Assembly: GCA_049841135.1 (NCBI GenBank)
Contig: JASGHK010000005.1
Span: 1,922,001-1,986,000 of the forward strand
Origin: JACRCT01 sp049841135
GTDB lineage: Bacteria > Myxococcota > Myxococcia > Myxococcales > UBA5297
Length of the DNA: 64,000 nucleotides
Reading direction: 5' to 3'
This document shows positions 31,364 through 41,367 of this stretch, in pieces. Below the pieces are notes generated by a model. That model searched no databases. It was not told the origin of the DNA and worked only from the letters and a program-made list of their open reading frames with translations. The position numbers and the translations under genes are program-made. The stretch's first letter is position 1; each line of letters opens with the position of its first letter.

Positions 31364-32720
31364 CTACGGGTTCGAAGCGCCGCAGCCCGCCGTGAGCTTG
31401 TAGAAGTGGACCGGGTCGGAGGGGCCGTTCACGAGCACGAAGACGTTCAGGTAGGCGATGTAGCGGAACCGGCCGTAGGTCCCATTGTCGACGGGCTGCG
31501 CGGGAGCGCCCTGCGCGCTGCCGCGGGACCACGCGCGAGTCGCCGGATCCATGATGGCGGGCGCCCCGCCACTCCAGGCGACCAGGGAGCCGGACTTCTC
31601 GTCGAAGGCCAGGCCGGGCGCCTTCCCCGCGATCACGCTCAGGTCGCCCGACATGGTGAAGCTGGCCGTCACGTCGGCGTCGCCGTCGATGTCGTAGACG
31701 AAGAAGTCGGGCGCGCCGTCAGAGAGGGCGCTGCCGGCGCTGACGAAGTACCGCTGGGGCTCGAGGATGGCGGCGCTCCGGTAGTGGTAGGTCTGCCACT
31801 TCGGGTAGTAGGGCGGGTAGCCGAAGTCGAGCTTGCGGGTCCAGGCGTCGGCCTCGGTGTCGTAGGTCCAGAGGCCGTTGTTGTCGCGGACGTAGATGCG
31901 CTTGGTCTCGGCGTCGTAGGCGCTGCCCATGTAGAAGTGACCGGTGGAGTTGTCCTTGGGGTTGGCGAGGCGGGTCCACTCCTTGCTGACGGGATCGAAC
32001 GCCCACGCGGTGTTGACCGACGAGCCCTGGGGCGAAGCTCGCGCCGCCGAACGAGAACAGCTGGGCGCGGTGGGTGACGTAGGCGAGGCCGCCGTAGGTG
32101 TGCCGCGAGACGGGAGTCCCGTCGTACATGGGCTCGGACAGCTGCTCCATGCCGGTCACGGGAGTGGCGGCGCGCAAGAGCTTCCACTGGCGGGTGGCGA
32201 CGTCGAAGCCGTAGACCTCGTTGCCCCAGTAGTCGTTGTGCCCGCCGCCAAAGATCAGCATCTGGCGCTGGCCCTCGTCGAAGGCCCCGCCGCTCCAGGC
32301 GGTGATGGCCGAGGGGCAGCCCCCGACGGTGTGCACGCTCGGCTCCTCGTTCGCGCTGCAGAAGGTGGCGAAGTCGGAGCCCGGCACCGAGAGCCAGGAG
32401 TCCGCGGGCATCTGGAGCAGCTCGCGCTCGCCCGCCGTGAGGTTCGGAGCGTCGTTCAGGCAGGTGAGATCCGGCGGGCCGGCGTCGTAGCCCCAGTGCC
32501 TCGCCGCGTCGGGGCCGGCGGGAGTCTCAGCGTCGGCGCCAGCGGCTGTCGAAGCATCGGCGCCGAGTGCCGACGCATCGGCGGCAGGGGTGATCGCGCC
32601 GGAATCGAGGCCAGCGTCCGAGCTGGTGCGCGCGTTGATGTTGCAGCCCGCGGCGAGCAGGACGATCGGCAGAGTGAGCAGGGCCGTGAAGCGCTTCGAA
32701 GGGCAGTCGTGGGCGTGCAT
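31364..32720 (-). CDS. galactose-oxidase/kelch-like propeller lipoprotein (one frame break)
   Basis: Lipobox VLLAAGC is followed by an Asp/Ala linker and then a propeller with kelch-like strands: RQMLIFGGGHNDYWGNEVYG, FDVATRQWKLL, AQLFSFGGASS and FDPVSKEWTRL. The GGGHNDYWGN motif resembles galactose oxidase-like propellers. No copper-ligand set is evident, so an enzymatic role is not claimed. The frame breaks at 32034-32040 (GAAGCTC for GAGCTC); correction yields GGASSPQGSSVNTAWAF. The corrected length is about 451 aa. ATG 32720 has AAGGAG 5 bases upstream. It is divergent from the TIGR02996 gene. Confidence 0.8.
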
Positions 32721-32828
32721 GCGTGCTCCTTGCCCGAAGACCTTACGCAAGGAGCGCACGGCGCCTCAAGGCGCGGCGCTCGGCGGCCGCGGTAGGCTCT
32801 GGTCGACCCGCTCGCCGCGGAGGGAACC

Positions 32829-34373
32829 ATCGAGCTGAAGATCGACGCCGAGCGGGGCCTGTGGCAGAGCATCCTCGCCCATCCCGACGACCTCGAGCCG
32901 CGGCTGGTCCTGGCCGACCGGCTCGCGGAGCGCGGTGAGCCGCTGGGTGAGTTCATCCACCTGTCGCTCTCCGAGGGCGCGGACCAGCCTGACTCCGCGA
33001 CGGGCCGGCGGATGGCCAGGCTGCTCCGGCGCAACGCGAAGGGCTGGACGGCGGAGATCGACGCGCTGCTCGGGACCCATTGCGTCGCGTTCCGTCGAGG
33101 CTTGATCGAGCACATCGACTGCGTCCCCGAGAGGCTCGAGAAGCTCACGGCCGCCGCGGCGATGGTCCCGCTCCGGAGCCTCTCGATCCACGACCTGCCG
33201 CCCGGGTCGCAGTGGGCCGAGCAGCTCGCGGGCCAGTCCGTGCTCGCGCAAATCCGTACCCTGCATCTGTCGCACCACTCGCCCGAGGCGCTCGGGCAGA
33301 TCCTGGGATCGCCGCAGCTCGTCCGCCTGGAGAAGGTCGGTCTCTCGGGAGCCGTCGGCCAGGAGGACCTCGACGCCTTCCTGAACCGTCAAGAGGCGCT
33401 GGGGATGCCCCGCCTCGAGATAGGCCGGGTCGAGGATGTGGTCATTCAAGTCCCGCTCCCGGAGGCGGTGACGGCGCTCTGGGCGGCGCTCCCCGAGAGC
33501 CGATGGGAGGTGCTTGCCAAGCTGCCCCGGCTCGAGTCGCTGCACCTGCGCGGCGGACCGACGGGCCCGCTGCCGCCGCTCGGGCTCCCAGCCTTGAAGA
33601 CGCTCGAGCTGCAGCGGCCGACAGAGTCCTGTGCTCAGGCGCTGCGAAGCGCTGACCTGCGCTCGCTGCGGACGCTGCGCGTGCGCGACGTCGCCAGGGA
33701 CCACAGCCCGCTCGACACCCTGGCTGGGCTGAAGGACCGGCTCGAGCTGGAGCGGCTGGAGATCGACTGCTGGGAAGTGGAGGCCGGGCCCCTGGTCCCG
33801 TTGCTGGCCGGCCCGTCGTTGAAGCACCTCTCCTTCTGCAGCAAGCGGTTGGGGCGGATGGCCGAGGCCGGGTGTCTTCGCAGCCTCGAGACCCTCGAGC
33901 TTCGCGACTGCCGGCTGCCGGTGGGCGACTGTCGCAAGCTGGGGGCGAACCTCGGCGCGCTCTGGCGGCTCGACGTGGAGGGGACGAAGATCGAGCCGCC
34001 GGCGCTCGAGGCGCTGCTGCGTGCGAACCCCCACCTCGAGGAGCTGCGGCCCCACGCGAACGACAAGTCCAAGGGCAGCACCCGCCTCCTGGCGCTGCTC
34101 TCCTCCGGCGTCCTGCCGAAGCTTCGCGAGCTGTCGCTGCGCTACGTGCTGGACCGGCCGCTGCTGGAGTTCTTGAGGAGCCCCTGGGCGGCCGGGCTGG
34201 AGTCGCTCCGGTTCATGCTCGCGCCGGAGTGCAACCGGCTCCCCAGCCAGACCTGGCACGCCATCGCCGACGCGCTGCTCGCCTTGCCCTCGCTCGACGA
34301 GCTGTCGATGGGCTACTTCACCATCGACCTCGAAGCGAAGGCGCGGCTCAGCCAGCGCTTCGGACGTCTGTGA
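32829..34373 (+). CDS. TIGR02996-domain protein with leucine-rich-like repeats (non-standard start)
   Basis: The N-terminus carries a TIGR02996 motif, LWQSILAHPDDLEPRLVLAD then RLAERGEPLGEFIHL, a repeat-companion domain known from myxobacteria and planctomycetes. The rest is made of leucine-rich-like strands (LETLELRDCRLPVG, LWRLDVEGTKIE). It is probably cytosolic and involved in protein contacts. There is no ATG, GTG or TTG in frame before the domain; AGGGA precedes ATC at 32829, and CTG codons lie at 32799 and 32835. The first ATG, 33012, would delete the domain. The true start is therefore unsettled, and a base error in an ATG is possible. Confidence 0.75.
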   Translation: MELKIDAERGLWQSILAHPDDLEPRLVLADRLAERGEPLGEFIHLSLSEGADQPDSATGRRMARLLRRNAKGWTAEIDALLGTHCVAFRRGLIEHIDCVPERLEKLTAAAAMVPLRSLSIHDLPPGSQWAEQLAGQSVLAQIRTLHLSHHSPEALGQILGSPQLVRLEKVGLSGAVGQEDLDAFLNRQEALGMPRLEIGRVEDVVIQVPLPEAVTALWAALPESRWEVLAKLPRLESLHLRGGPTGPLPPLGLPALKTLELQRPTESCAQALRSADLRSLRTLRVRDVARDHSPLDTLAGLKDRLELERLEIDCWEVEAGPLVPLLAGPSLKHLSFCSKRLGRMAEAGCLRSLETLELRDCRLPVGDCRKLGANLGALWRLDVEGTKIEPPALEALLRANPHLEELRPHANDKSKGSTRLLALLSSGVLPKLRELSLRYVLDRPLLEFLRSPWAAGLESLRFMLAPECNRLPSQTWHAIADALLALPSLDELSMGYFTIDLEAKARLSQRFGRL

Positions 34374-34376
34374 CCG

Positions 34377-35030
34377 TCACGGCAGCGGCAGCTCCAGCTT
34401 GGGCGGCATCGGCGGGAAGGCCTTCAGGAACCTCTCGACGTGGTCGGCGAAGAACGCGTCGAGGTCCAGCGGCCGGCACGACGCTCCGGAGAGCGAGTCC
34501 TGGTGCAGAAGCCCCAGCAGAACCGGAGAGAGCAGCTCGAGCGCCGCATGCCGAGGGTCGCACGGCGTCAGGTCGCCCAGCTCGACGTGCCGGCGCAGCA
34601 GCGTCTCGGCGCTCTGCAGGAGCGGCTCGAGCACATAGTTCACGTACGCCGGCCCCAGCGCCTTGCTCGCCAGCCCGTGCGCCAGCGAGCGCGCCTGCAG
34701 GTTGCCCACGCCGTAGCGGAACCACGCCGTCCGGATGCCCGCGAGGTACCCGCCGAGCGAGCGGCGCAAGTCCCGGTCCTTCACCACCGCGGCTTCGGCG
34801 ACGTACGGCGCGGCGTCGGCGACCAAGGTCTCCAGCGCCGCGGCCACCAGCCCCTCGCGGTCCTTGAAGTAGTGCCGGAGCGTTCCCGGTGAGGTCCCGG
34901 CCGCCTGCGCCAGCTCCCGCAGGCTCGAGCGGAAGCCCTCGTCGGTCATCAGCACCTCGCGGACCTTGCGCGCCAGCGTCGTGCGCTGCTCGGGATAGTC
35001 CGCGTTCCGGGAGCCTGCCTTGCGAGCCAT
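34377..35030 (-). CDS. TetR/AcrR family repressor
   Basis: A 217-aa regulator with an N-terminal helix-turn-helix: SSLRELAQAAGTSPGTLRHY followed by FKDREGLVAAAL. The C-terminal ligand-binding part is all helical (GGYLAGIRTAWFRYG). It is divergent from the TolC gene with 64 bases between starts, the usual arrangement for a local repressor of an efflux operon. Stops of this gene and the TIGR02996 gene are only 3 bases apart. Confidence 0.9.
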   Translation of the reverse strand: MARKAGSRNADYPEQRTTLARKVREVLMTDEGFRSSLRELAQAAGTSPGTLRHYFKDREGLVAAALETLVADAAPYVAEAAVVKDRDLRRSLGGYLAGIRTAWFRYGVGNLQARSLAHGLASKALGPAYVNYVLEPLLQSAETLLRRHVELGDLTPCDPRHAALELLSPVLLGLLHQDSLSGASCRPLDLDAFFADHVERFLKAFPPMPPKLELPLP

Positions 35031-35037
35031 GGCGAGT

Positions 35038-35045
35038 GTTTAAAC
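35038..35045. promoter_or_regulatory. candidate TetR operator (GTTTAAAC)
   Basis: A perfect 8-bp AT-rich palindrome in an otherwise GC-rich stretch lies 8 bases upstream of the TetR start and 50 bases upstream of the TolC start. TetR proteins bind short palindromes in such gaps. Assignment rests on position and symmetry. Confidence 0.35.
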
Positions 35046-35094
35046 GGCCCAATCGGGAAACGCAATGGGAGCGCGCCGCATCTGAAGCGGCGCC

Positions 35095-36380
35095 ATGAAG
35101 CGTTCGATAGTCGCAATTGTCTGCGTTGTCGCGAGCTTGCCTCGGGCCTCCGCCGGGCAGACCCTCCGCGAATATCTTGGCTCGTCCGAGCAAAAGAACG
35201 TCGACGCGCGCCAGGCCGGGGTGGCCTCGACCAAGGCCCAGGCCGAATCCGGCCAGGTCTGGTCCGCTCTGCTGCCGGCGCTCGTCGTCAACGGCGGCTG
35301 GACCCACAACGAGTTCGAGACCACGGTGAGCCTGCCCACGGGCGCCACCACCCCGCAGGACATCACCATCACCCCGCGCAACCAGCTCGACGCCAGCCTC
35401 AAGGTCGAGCTGCCGCTGGTCGACGCGACGAAGTGGATGCGCACCTGGGCGAAGCTCGGGCTCGGTGGAGGCGGCAGCGCGGCGCGAGGAGGCGAGCAAG
35501 AACGACGTCCGCCGCCAGGTGGTCACCGCCTACTACGCCTTCGCCGGCTCGCAGCTGGTGCTCGACTCCGCCCGCCGCTCGCTCGAGGCATCGCAGGCCC
35601 AGCTCGCGCAGCAGGAGGCTCGGACCGGCGCCGGCGTCGCCACCGACCTCGAGCGCGCCCGCGCCAAGGCCGAGGTGGAGCGCGGCGCCCAGGTCGTCGC
35701 CGACGCCGAGGCGTCGCTCGCCAACGCCACCCGGCTCCTTCGCACCCTCACCGGCCTCGAGGCTCGGCAGACGCCCACCTTGCCGCCGGACGACCTTCAC
35801 GAGGAGCCGGCGCTCGATGAGCTCGAGGCGCGCATCGAAGGGCTCCCGGCAGTGGCCGCCGCCGACCGCGACTTGGAGGTCGCCGGCCGCAACCGCCACG
35901 CCGCGCTCGCCGCCTTCGCCCCCACCGTCAACGCCCAGTTCACCGAGCGCCTCACCAACGCCACCGGGTTCTCGGGCCAGGATTCGCAGTGGAGCGCCGG
36001 GGTGAGCTTCAACTGGCGCCTCGAGGTGGCGGGGGCGTACGGCCTGCGGGTCGCCGACGCCAACGAGTCCGTCGCCTGCCTGAACGCCGAGCGCGCGCGC
36101 AACGTGGCTCGCGACCAGGTCCACTCCGACTGGCAGCGCGTGCGCGCCGGGCTCACCAAGGTGCGCGCCGCGCAGGCCCAGGTGCAGGCCGCCCGCCGCG
36201 CCGCGGAGCTCGCCTCGGACCGCTATGGCGCCGGCGTCGCGACCCAGCTCGACGTCATCCAGGCGGACCGGGACCGCTTCGCCGCCGAGGTCGCCGACGT
36301 GCAAGCCCGCTTCGAGCTCCGCCTCGGCGCGGGCCTCGCTCCGCCTGAGCGCAGGCCTGCCTCTGGAGATCGCCCCGTGA
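35095..36380 (+). CDS. TolC-family outer-membrane efflux protein (two frame breaks)
   Basis: A signal peptide (SIVAIVCVVASLPRASA) is followed by two repeats of long amphipathic helices and beta strands typical of TolC-type trimeric channels: LDSARRSLEASQAQLAQQEA and DRYGAGVATQLDVIQADRDR. It would form the outer-membrane exit duct of an efflux pump. The frame breaks at 35451-35457 (GAAGCTC) and again at 36314-36320 (GAGCTCC); correcting both to GAGCTC gives WASSGSVEAAARREE and ARFELASARASLRLSAG, ending LPLEIAP at 36380. The corrected length is about 427 aa. Its stop overlaps a GTG that opens only a 12-codon frame. Confidence 0.85.
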
Positions 36381-36415
36381 AGACCACCGAGCCGCTGCCG
36401 CAGCCAGGTCTCTGA
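36377..36415 (+). pseudogene. 12-codon stub overlapping the TolC stop, possible relic of the next efflux gene
   Basis: GTG at 36377 overlaps the corrected TolC stop as GTGA, the coupling expected for a following adaptor gene. The frame reads MKTTEPLPQPGL and ends at TGA 36413-36415. No HlyD-type adaptor or inner-membrane pump follows. Either the operon was truncated here or this short frame is chance. Confidence 0.3.
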
Positions 36416-36528
36416 CGGCCCCGGATTCCGCACCAAAGCGAGCACCCTGCGGCTTCGTTCGCAGTATCCGGCCGCGGGCAGCGGCAACGACGAGGGGGCG
36501 ACGAGGCCTCTACTGATAGTCTGGCCCC

Positions 36529-39139
36529 ATGTCACCGGGCCCGCGCCGATGGACCGTTCTCTGCATCATCGCAACCGCTTTCTCGTGTGCCAGGACTTCG
36601 CCGTTCGCGCCCCCGCCAGCCCGGGACGCCGGCAGGCCGGTCGATGCGGGCAAGGCAGTTGGTGACGCCGACTTTGAGGATGGTGGGGAATCTCGCGACG
36701 CCGAGCGACCGGCTGACGATGCGGGTCTCAATGACGATGCGGGTCGAAGTGACGACGCCGGTTCCGCTGACGCCACTCTGCCTGCCGATGCCTGCGCGCC
36801 GCGTCGATGCGCCGAGGCCGGGAGGACGTGCGGCACGCTCGACGATGGCTGCGGACACCTGCTCGACTGCGGCGGCTGCGCCGACCCAATGACCTGCGGC
36901 GGCGGCGGCGTTCCCGGAACCTGCGGCTGCACGCCGAGGACCTGCGCTGCTTCGGGCGTCGAGTGCGGCCCGCTCGACGACGGCTGCGGCCGCCAGCTCG
37001 ATTGCGGCAGTTGCGCAGGCCCACTGACCTGCGGAGGCGGCGGCGTTCCCGGAACCTGCGGCTGCACGGCGAGCACCTGCGCCTCCGCGGGCTTCGACTG
37101 CGGTCCGCTCGACGATGGCTGTGGCCACCAGCTCGACTGCGGCGGTTGCGCAGGCCCGATGACCTGCGGCGGCGGCGGCATTCCCGGAACCTGCGGCTGC
37201 ACGCCGAGCTCCTGCGCCTCCGCGGGCTTCGACTGCGGCTCGCTCGACGACGGCTGCGGCCACCTGCTCGACTGCGGCCGGTGCATCGCTCCGAAGACCT
37301 GCGGCGGCGCCGGCGCCGCCGGCGTGTGCGGCTGCAGGGCCGTCACCTGCACCGAGGCCGGCGTGGAGTGCGGCGCGATCGACGATGGCTGCGGTGGCCA
37401 GGCGGTGTGCAAGTGCCCGGGACTCCGCGTCTGCGGCGCCGGCGGCGTTCCTCAGCAATGCGCGAAGGCCTCGGTCTGCACGTCGGACGGCTGGTGCTGG
37501 GAAGACCCGCTGCCCCACGGCTGGCCCATCAACGACCTGTGGGGATCGCAGGCCACCGATCTCTGGTCGGCGGCGGGGCCTCGGCTGGTCCATTGGAACG
37601 GCGCTTCCTGGACGGACATCCCGACGCCTTCGCTCGGAGCCTCCGCCGTCTTCAAGCGGCTCGAAGGCACGTCCGGCAGCGACGTCTGGGCGAGTGGCAG
37701 CGTGGGCACCGACGGCTTCCTGCTTCACTGGGACGGGACGGCTTGGACGAGCGTGGGACTTCCCTCGGAAGCTCGGCAGTCTCACTCCCGAGTCGCTCTA
37801 CGTGGCTGCTCCCGGCGACCTGTGGGCCAGCTCGCAGGGATTCGTGCTGGGCCACCTCGTCCAAGGCACCTGGACCTTCTCGCCCTTCTACTTGGGGCCC
37901 GCGCGAGCGCTCTGGGAGCGCCCCGACGGTGGCGCGCTCCTGGTCTGTGCGGCCTCTGTGGCCTTCAGCTGGGACGGCACCTCCATGGGACTTCCCTTCA
38001 CTTACATCGGCTTGGGGAGGTTCTGGGGAACTGGGCTCGACGTCTGGTTGAGCGGAAGCGTCGGGGTGTTTCAGCTCGATGGGGATTGGTGGTCGTCCAC
38101 CTTGGGTACGCCCACCGTCGACCTGGGCGGAACGGGCCCGTCGGATCTCTGGGCCGCAACCACCACCTCGGTCGAGCACTTCGATGGCACCGAGTGGACC
38201 CCCAGCACCAGCATCGAAGGGCTCCTCTCGGTGGCTGCGTTCTCATCCGAGGTGTGGGCGGGCGGAGTCGGTGGCCTGCTCGCTCACCGGGATGGCCAGC
38301 AGCAGTGGTCGTTCAACCGGCCTGGCGAGGTCTGGCCCGAGATCAACGGCGTCTACTGGGGAGGCGAGGACAATGCCTGGCTGGTCGCCGACGAGAACAC
38401 GGTGGGCCGCTGGGACGGCACGAAGTGGGTGAAGGTGCCTGGTCCGGCGACGTACCCCGGCTATCTCCAGAAGGTCTGGGCGTCCTCGCCGAACGACGCC
38501 TGGATCGTCGGCGGAGGCATCGAATCTGGGTTCATCCTCCACTGGGATGGCAGCACGTACTCGGAGGTCGTGCAGACCAATGGCGGGCTGCGCCATCTCT
38601 GGGCGGCATCGTCCAACGATCTCTGGGCTGCCGGAGACAACCACCTGTTCCACTGGGACGGCGTCGCCTGGACCGATGTTCCGTACGGCGGGCTCGCCCT
38701 GACGAGCCTCTGGGGTTTCGCGTCCAACGACGTCTGGGCCACAGGCGCGAGCGGCGATCTGCTGCACTGGGACGGCGCTTCCCTCTCCGTTCACAGCCAC
38801 TTCGCCAACCCGCTGGTGGCCGGGGCGGGAACCTCGGCCTCCGACCTCTGGGTCGCGACCTCCCAACAGTCGGTCCACTGGGACGGCAGCTCGTGGACCT
38901 CGTTCCCACTCCCTGCGGACGCGGGCATGCCGAACTCCCTGTGCATCCAGGACGGCCGGCCCTGGCTCGCGACCAACGGCGCCCTCTTCGGCTTCTCCGC
39001 CGGAGCGTGGCAGCGCTTCGCCGCCGAGCTTCCCGTCCATCCTCCCAGCAGACCGGGGCGCCTGTTCTGCCAGGGCACGAACGCCGTCCGCGCGCTGGTT
39101 GGCAACCCCCGGAATGTCGTCGTCCGCTGGGACCCGTAG
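36529..39139 (+). CDS. lipoprotein with cysteine repeats and a DVWA-type beta-propeller (one frame break)
   Basis: The lipobox-like AFSCA is followed by an Asp-Ala-Gly linker. Five cysteine modules of about 40 aa come next, each CGPLDDGCG..LDCG.C..P.TCGGGG. The remainder of about 540 residues repeats the pattern LHWDGTAWT / DLWASG, one blade every 40-50 residues, as in bacterial propeller proteins. It is predicted on the outer surface; its ligand is unknown. The frame breaks at 37768-37774 (GAAGCTC for GAGCTC); correction gives LPSELGSLTPESL. Corrected length is about 869 aa. It converges on a second propeller lipoprotein gene, with 46 bases between stops. Confidence 0.8.
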
Positions 39140-39185
39140 GAGCCTTCGCCGCGCTCATCGCCGGGCTCGCGCCGCTGCCGGGGAC

Positions 39186-41258
39186 TCAGCGAGGGCGGTG
39201 CATGACGAGCCCGTATTCGCCCACGGCGAAGACGCCCAACTCGGGGCTGCCACACATGCCGGACACGGGCATGACCGAATTGAGAGTCTGCTCGGCCGAC
39301 CAGAGCGTGCCGTCGAAGTGGTAGGCCACGAGGCTCAGGCTGTCGAAGACCCAGACGTCGCCAGGCCCCGTCCCGTAGACGAGCCTGACGCTCGGGGACT
39401 CGCCGGGGAGCTGCGCGGTTACGTCCGTCCACGCCTGGCCATCCCAGTGGTTGAGCCGGTAGCCGACGGCCCAAAGGTCGTTGGCTCCGCTGCCCCAGAA
39501 CGAAGCCACGAAGTCGTCGGGTCCAGCGACGACCGTCCAGCTCGTGCCGTCCCAGTGCAGGGTCTTGCCGGGCCCGGCGCCCATCGCCCAGACGTCGTTC
39601 GCGGCGCTACCCCACACGGCGCTCAACGTCACCGACGGACCGGTCCCCAGGGGAGTGGTGACGCTCGACCAGGCGCTGCCGTCCCAGTGCACGATGGCGC
39701 CGCGCCGGCCCACTGCCCAGGCGTCGTTCGGGCCGCTCTGCCACACCCCCATCAGGTCCTCCTGGGTCGGGGTCTGGTACGCCCGGCGCTCCTGCGCGGT
39801 CATGTGAAGCGCGATCCCGCCGCTACCCACCGCCCAGTCGCCGAAGGCAGCGAAGAAGAGGGCCGGATAGGCAGCGCCCCCGACGCCCTCCTCCATAGGC
39901 CAGTCGCGCAGCCGCCAGGCCCCGGCATCGCGAACGTAGACGTCGTAGCCGAAGGCCAGCACCCCGGTTCCGGTGGTCACGCACGCCGAGAGCCTCGAGG
40001 TCGGGCCGGTCCCCAGACGGCGCCAGCGTGCACCGTCGGAGTGGATCAGGCCGCTGCTCACCCCTCCCGCCCAGACGTCGCTGTGGCCGCTACCCCAGAC
40101 GACATGGAGGTCCGTTCTGTACCAGCCGAAGAGCGTGCTCCACTCGCGGCCGTCCCAGTGCAAGATGCCTTTCGCGCCGTTCAGGTCGGTCTGCTGGGCC
40201 ACGGCCCAGACGTCGTCTGCGGCGGAGCCCCAGATGGAGACGATGCTCCCGACGTCCTGGAAGGCGGGGCTCGACCAACGCGCACCGTCCCAGTGGTGGA
40301 GCTCCGGTGGAGCGAAGCTGCTTAGCCCGCTGACCCACACGTCGCCGACGGAAGCCCCCCAGACTGCGGGATAGCGCGAGTCCTGGGCCGTGGCGGAGGG
40401 CCGCATCGACGCCCAGGCCTGCCCGTCAAAGTGGCAGACGTCTTCGCCGACGACCCACACGTCATGGGCCGAGCTCGCCCAGACTCCAGTGGAGAAGCCC
40501 ACGTGGCAGGGCTCGAGAGGGACGGTCGAGAGCGCCGTACCATCCCAGTGCAGGACCGTCTCGCCCACGAACCAGACGTCGTTTGCGGAGACGCCCCACA
40601 CCGCCTGGGCTCCGAAGGTGGAGAAGGTGCTCCACCTCTGGCCGTCCCAGTGCGCGATGCCGCTGTACTCGGTGGCGGCCCAGACGTCGTCGTGCGCCGC
40701 TCCCCACAGGCCGGTGACGTGGAGGCCGGGGAACGGCACCGCCGACCAGCGCGCGCCGTCGAAGTGCAGGATGGCCTGGTTGAGCCAGCCGCCGACCCAC
40801 ACGTCGCTCGCAGACAGGGCCCAGCCGGCCTCGACGCTCAGCGCCGGAGTCGGGTTCTCCAGGCACCAGCCGTCGGCGTTGCAGACCTGCGGCACCGGGT
40901 TCGAGAGGCCGCAGACGTTGGCCGTGCCGGCGCCGCCGCAGGTCTGGGGGGCGACGCAGACCCCGCACACCGCGGTGCGCTGCAGGCCGCAGGTGTCGGT
41001 GCCGGTGAGCTCGCCGCAGTCCTTGCCCGCCCGGGCGCAGAAGTCGGTATCGGTCTGGTCGCAGGTGGGCGCAGGGCACGTGCCGCAGCTGAGCGTGCCG
41101 CCGCAGCCGTCGGAGGGCGTGCCGCAGGTCACCTGGAGCGAGGCGCAAGTGGCCTTGACGCAGGGCGGGGGATCCACGGCGACGACGTGCAGCCCGGCGT
41201 CGCAGGCGGACAGGGAGGCGAGGCTGATGAGCGCGGCGATCAGGGTTCGCTCGAGCAC
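39186..41258 (-). CDS. lipoprotein with cysteine modules and a DVWAVG beta-propeller
   Basis: A 690-aa protein with lipobox LASLSAC. Two or three cysteine modules follow (TCGTPSDGCGGTLSCGTC; DFCARAGKDCGELTGTDTC), then about 14 propeller blades of the form SANDVWFVGE / LHWDGTALS / GSAADDVWAV. It is a paralogue of the products at 36529 and 59149. It lies 109 bases downstream of, and on the same strand as, the ECF cassette 41368-43824, exactly as 59149 lies behind the second cassette. A role in that surface-sensing module is inferred from this conserved order. The reading frame is intact. Confidence 0.85.
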   Translation of the reverse strand: MLERTLIAALISLASLSACDAGLHVVAVDPPPCVKATCASLQVTCGTPSDGCGGTLSCGTCPAPTCDQTDTDFCARAGKDCGELTGTDTCGLQRTAVCGVCVAPQTCGGAGTANVCGLSNPVPQVCNADGWCLENPTPALSVEAGWALSASDVWVGGWLNQAILHFDGARWSAVPFPGLHVTGLWGAAHDDVWAATEYSGIAHWDGQRWSTFSTFGAQAVWGVSANDVWFVGETVLHWDGTALSTVPLEPCHVGFSTGVWASSAHDVWVVGEDVCHFDGQAWASMRPSATAQDSRYPAVWGASVGDVWVSGLSSFAPPELHHWDGARWSSPAFQDVGSIVSIWGSAADDVWAVAQQTDLNGAKGILHWDGREWSTLFGWYRTDLHVVWGSGHSDVWAGGVSSGLIHSDGARWRRLGTGPTSRLSACVTTGTGVLAFGYDVYVRDAGAWRLRDWPMEEGVGGAAYPALFFAAFGDWAVGSGGIALHMTAQERRAYQTPTQEDLMGVWQSGPNDAWAVGRRGAIVHWDGSAWSSVTTPLGTGPSVTLSAVWGSAANDVWAMGAGPGKTLHWDGTSWTVVAGPDDFVASFWGSGANDLWAVGYRLNHWDGQAWTDVTAQLPGESPSVRLVYGTGPGDVWVFDSLSLVAYHFDGTLWSAEQTLNSVMPVSGMCGSPELGVFAVGEYGLVMHRPR

Positions 41259-41367
41259 GGCGGGCTCCTGGAAGGAAGACTTCGGCCGGAGGAATGCGGA
41301 GCGCCGGACGAGGTCGAGGTCGAACAGTGAAGGGTCGCTTGGTGAGTCGCCGGCGAAGGCCCAGACC

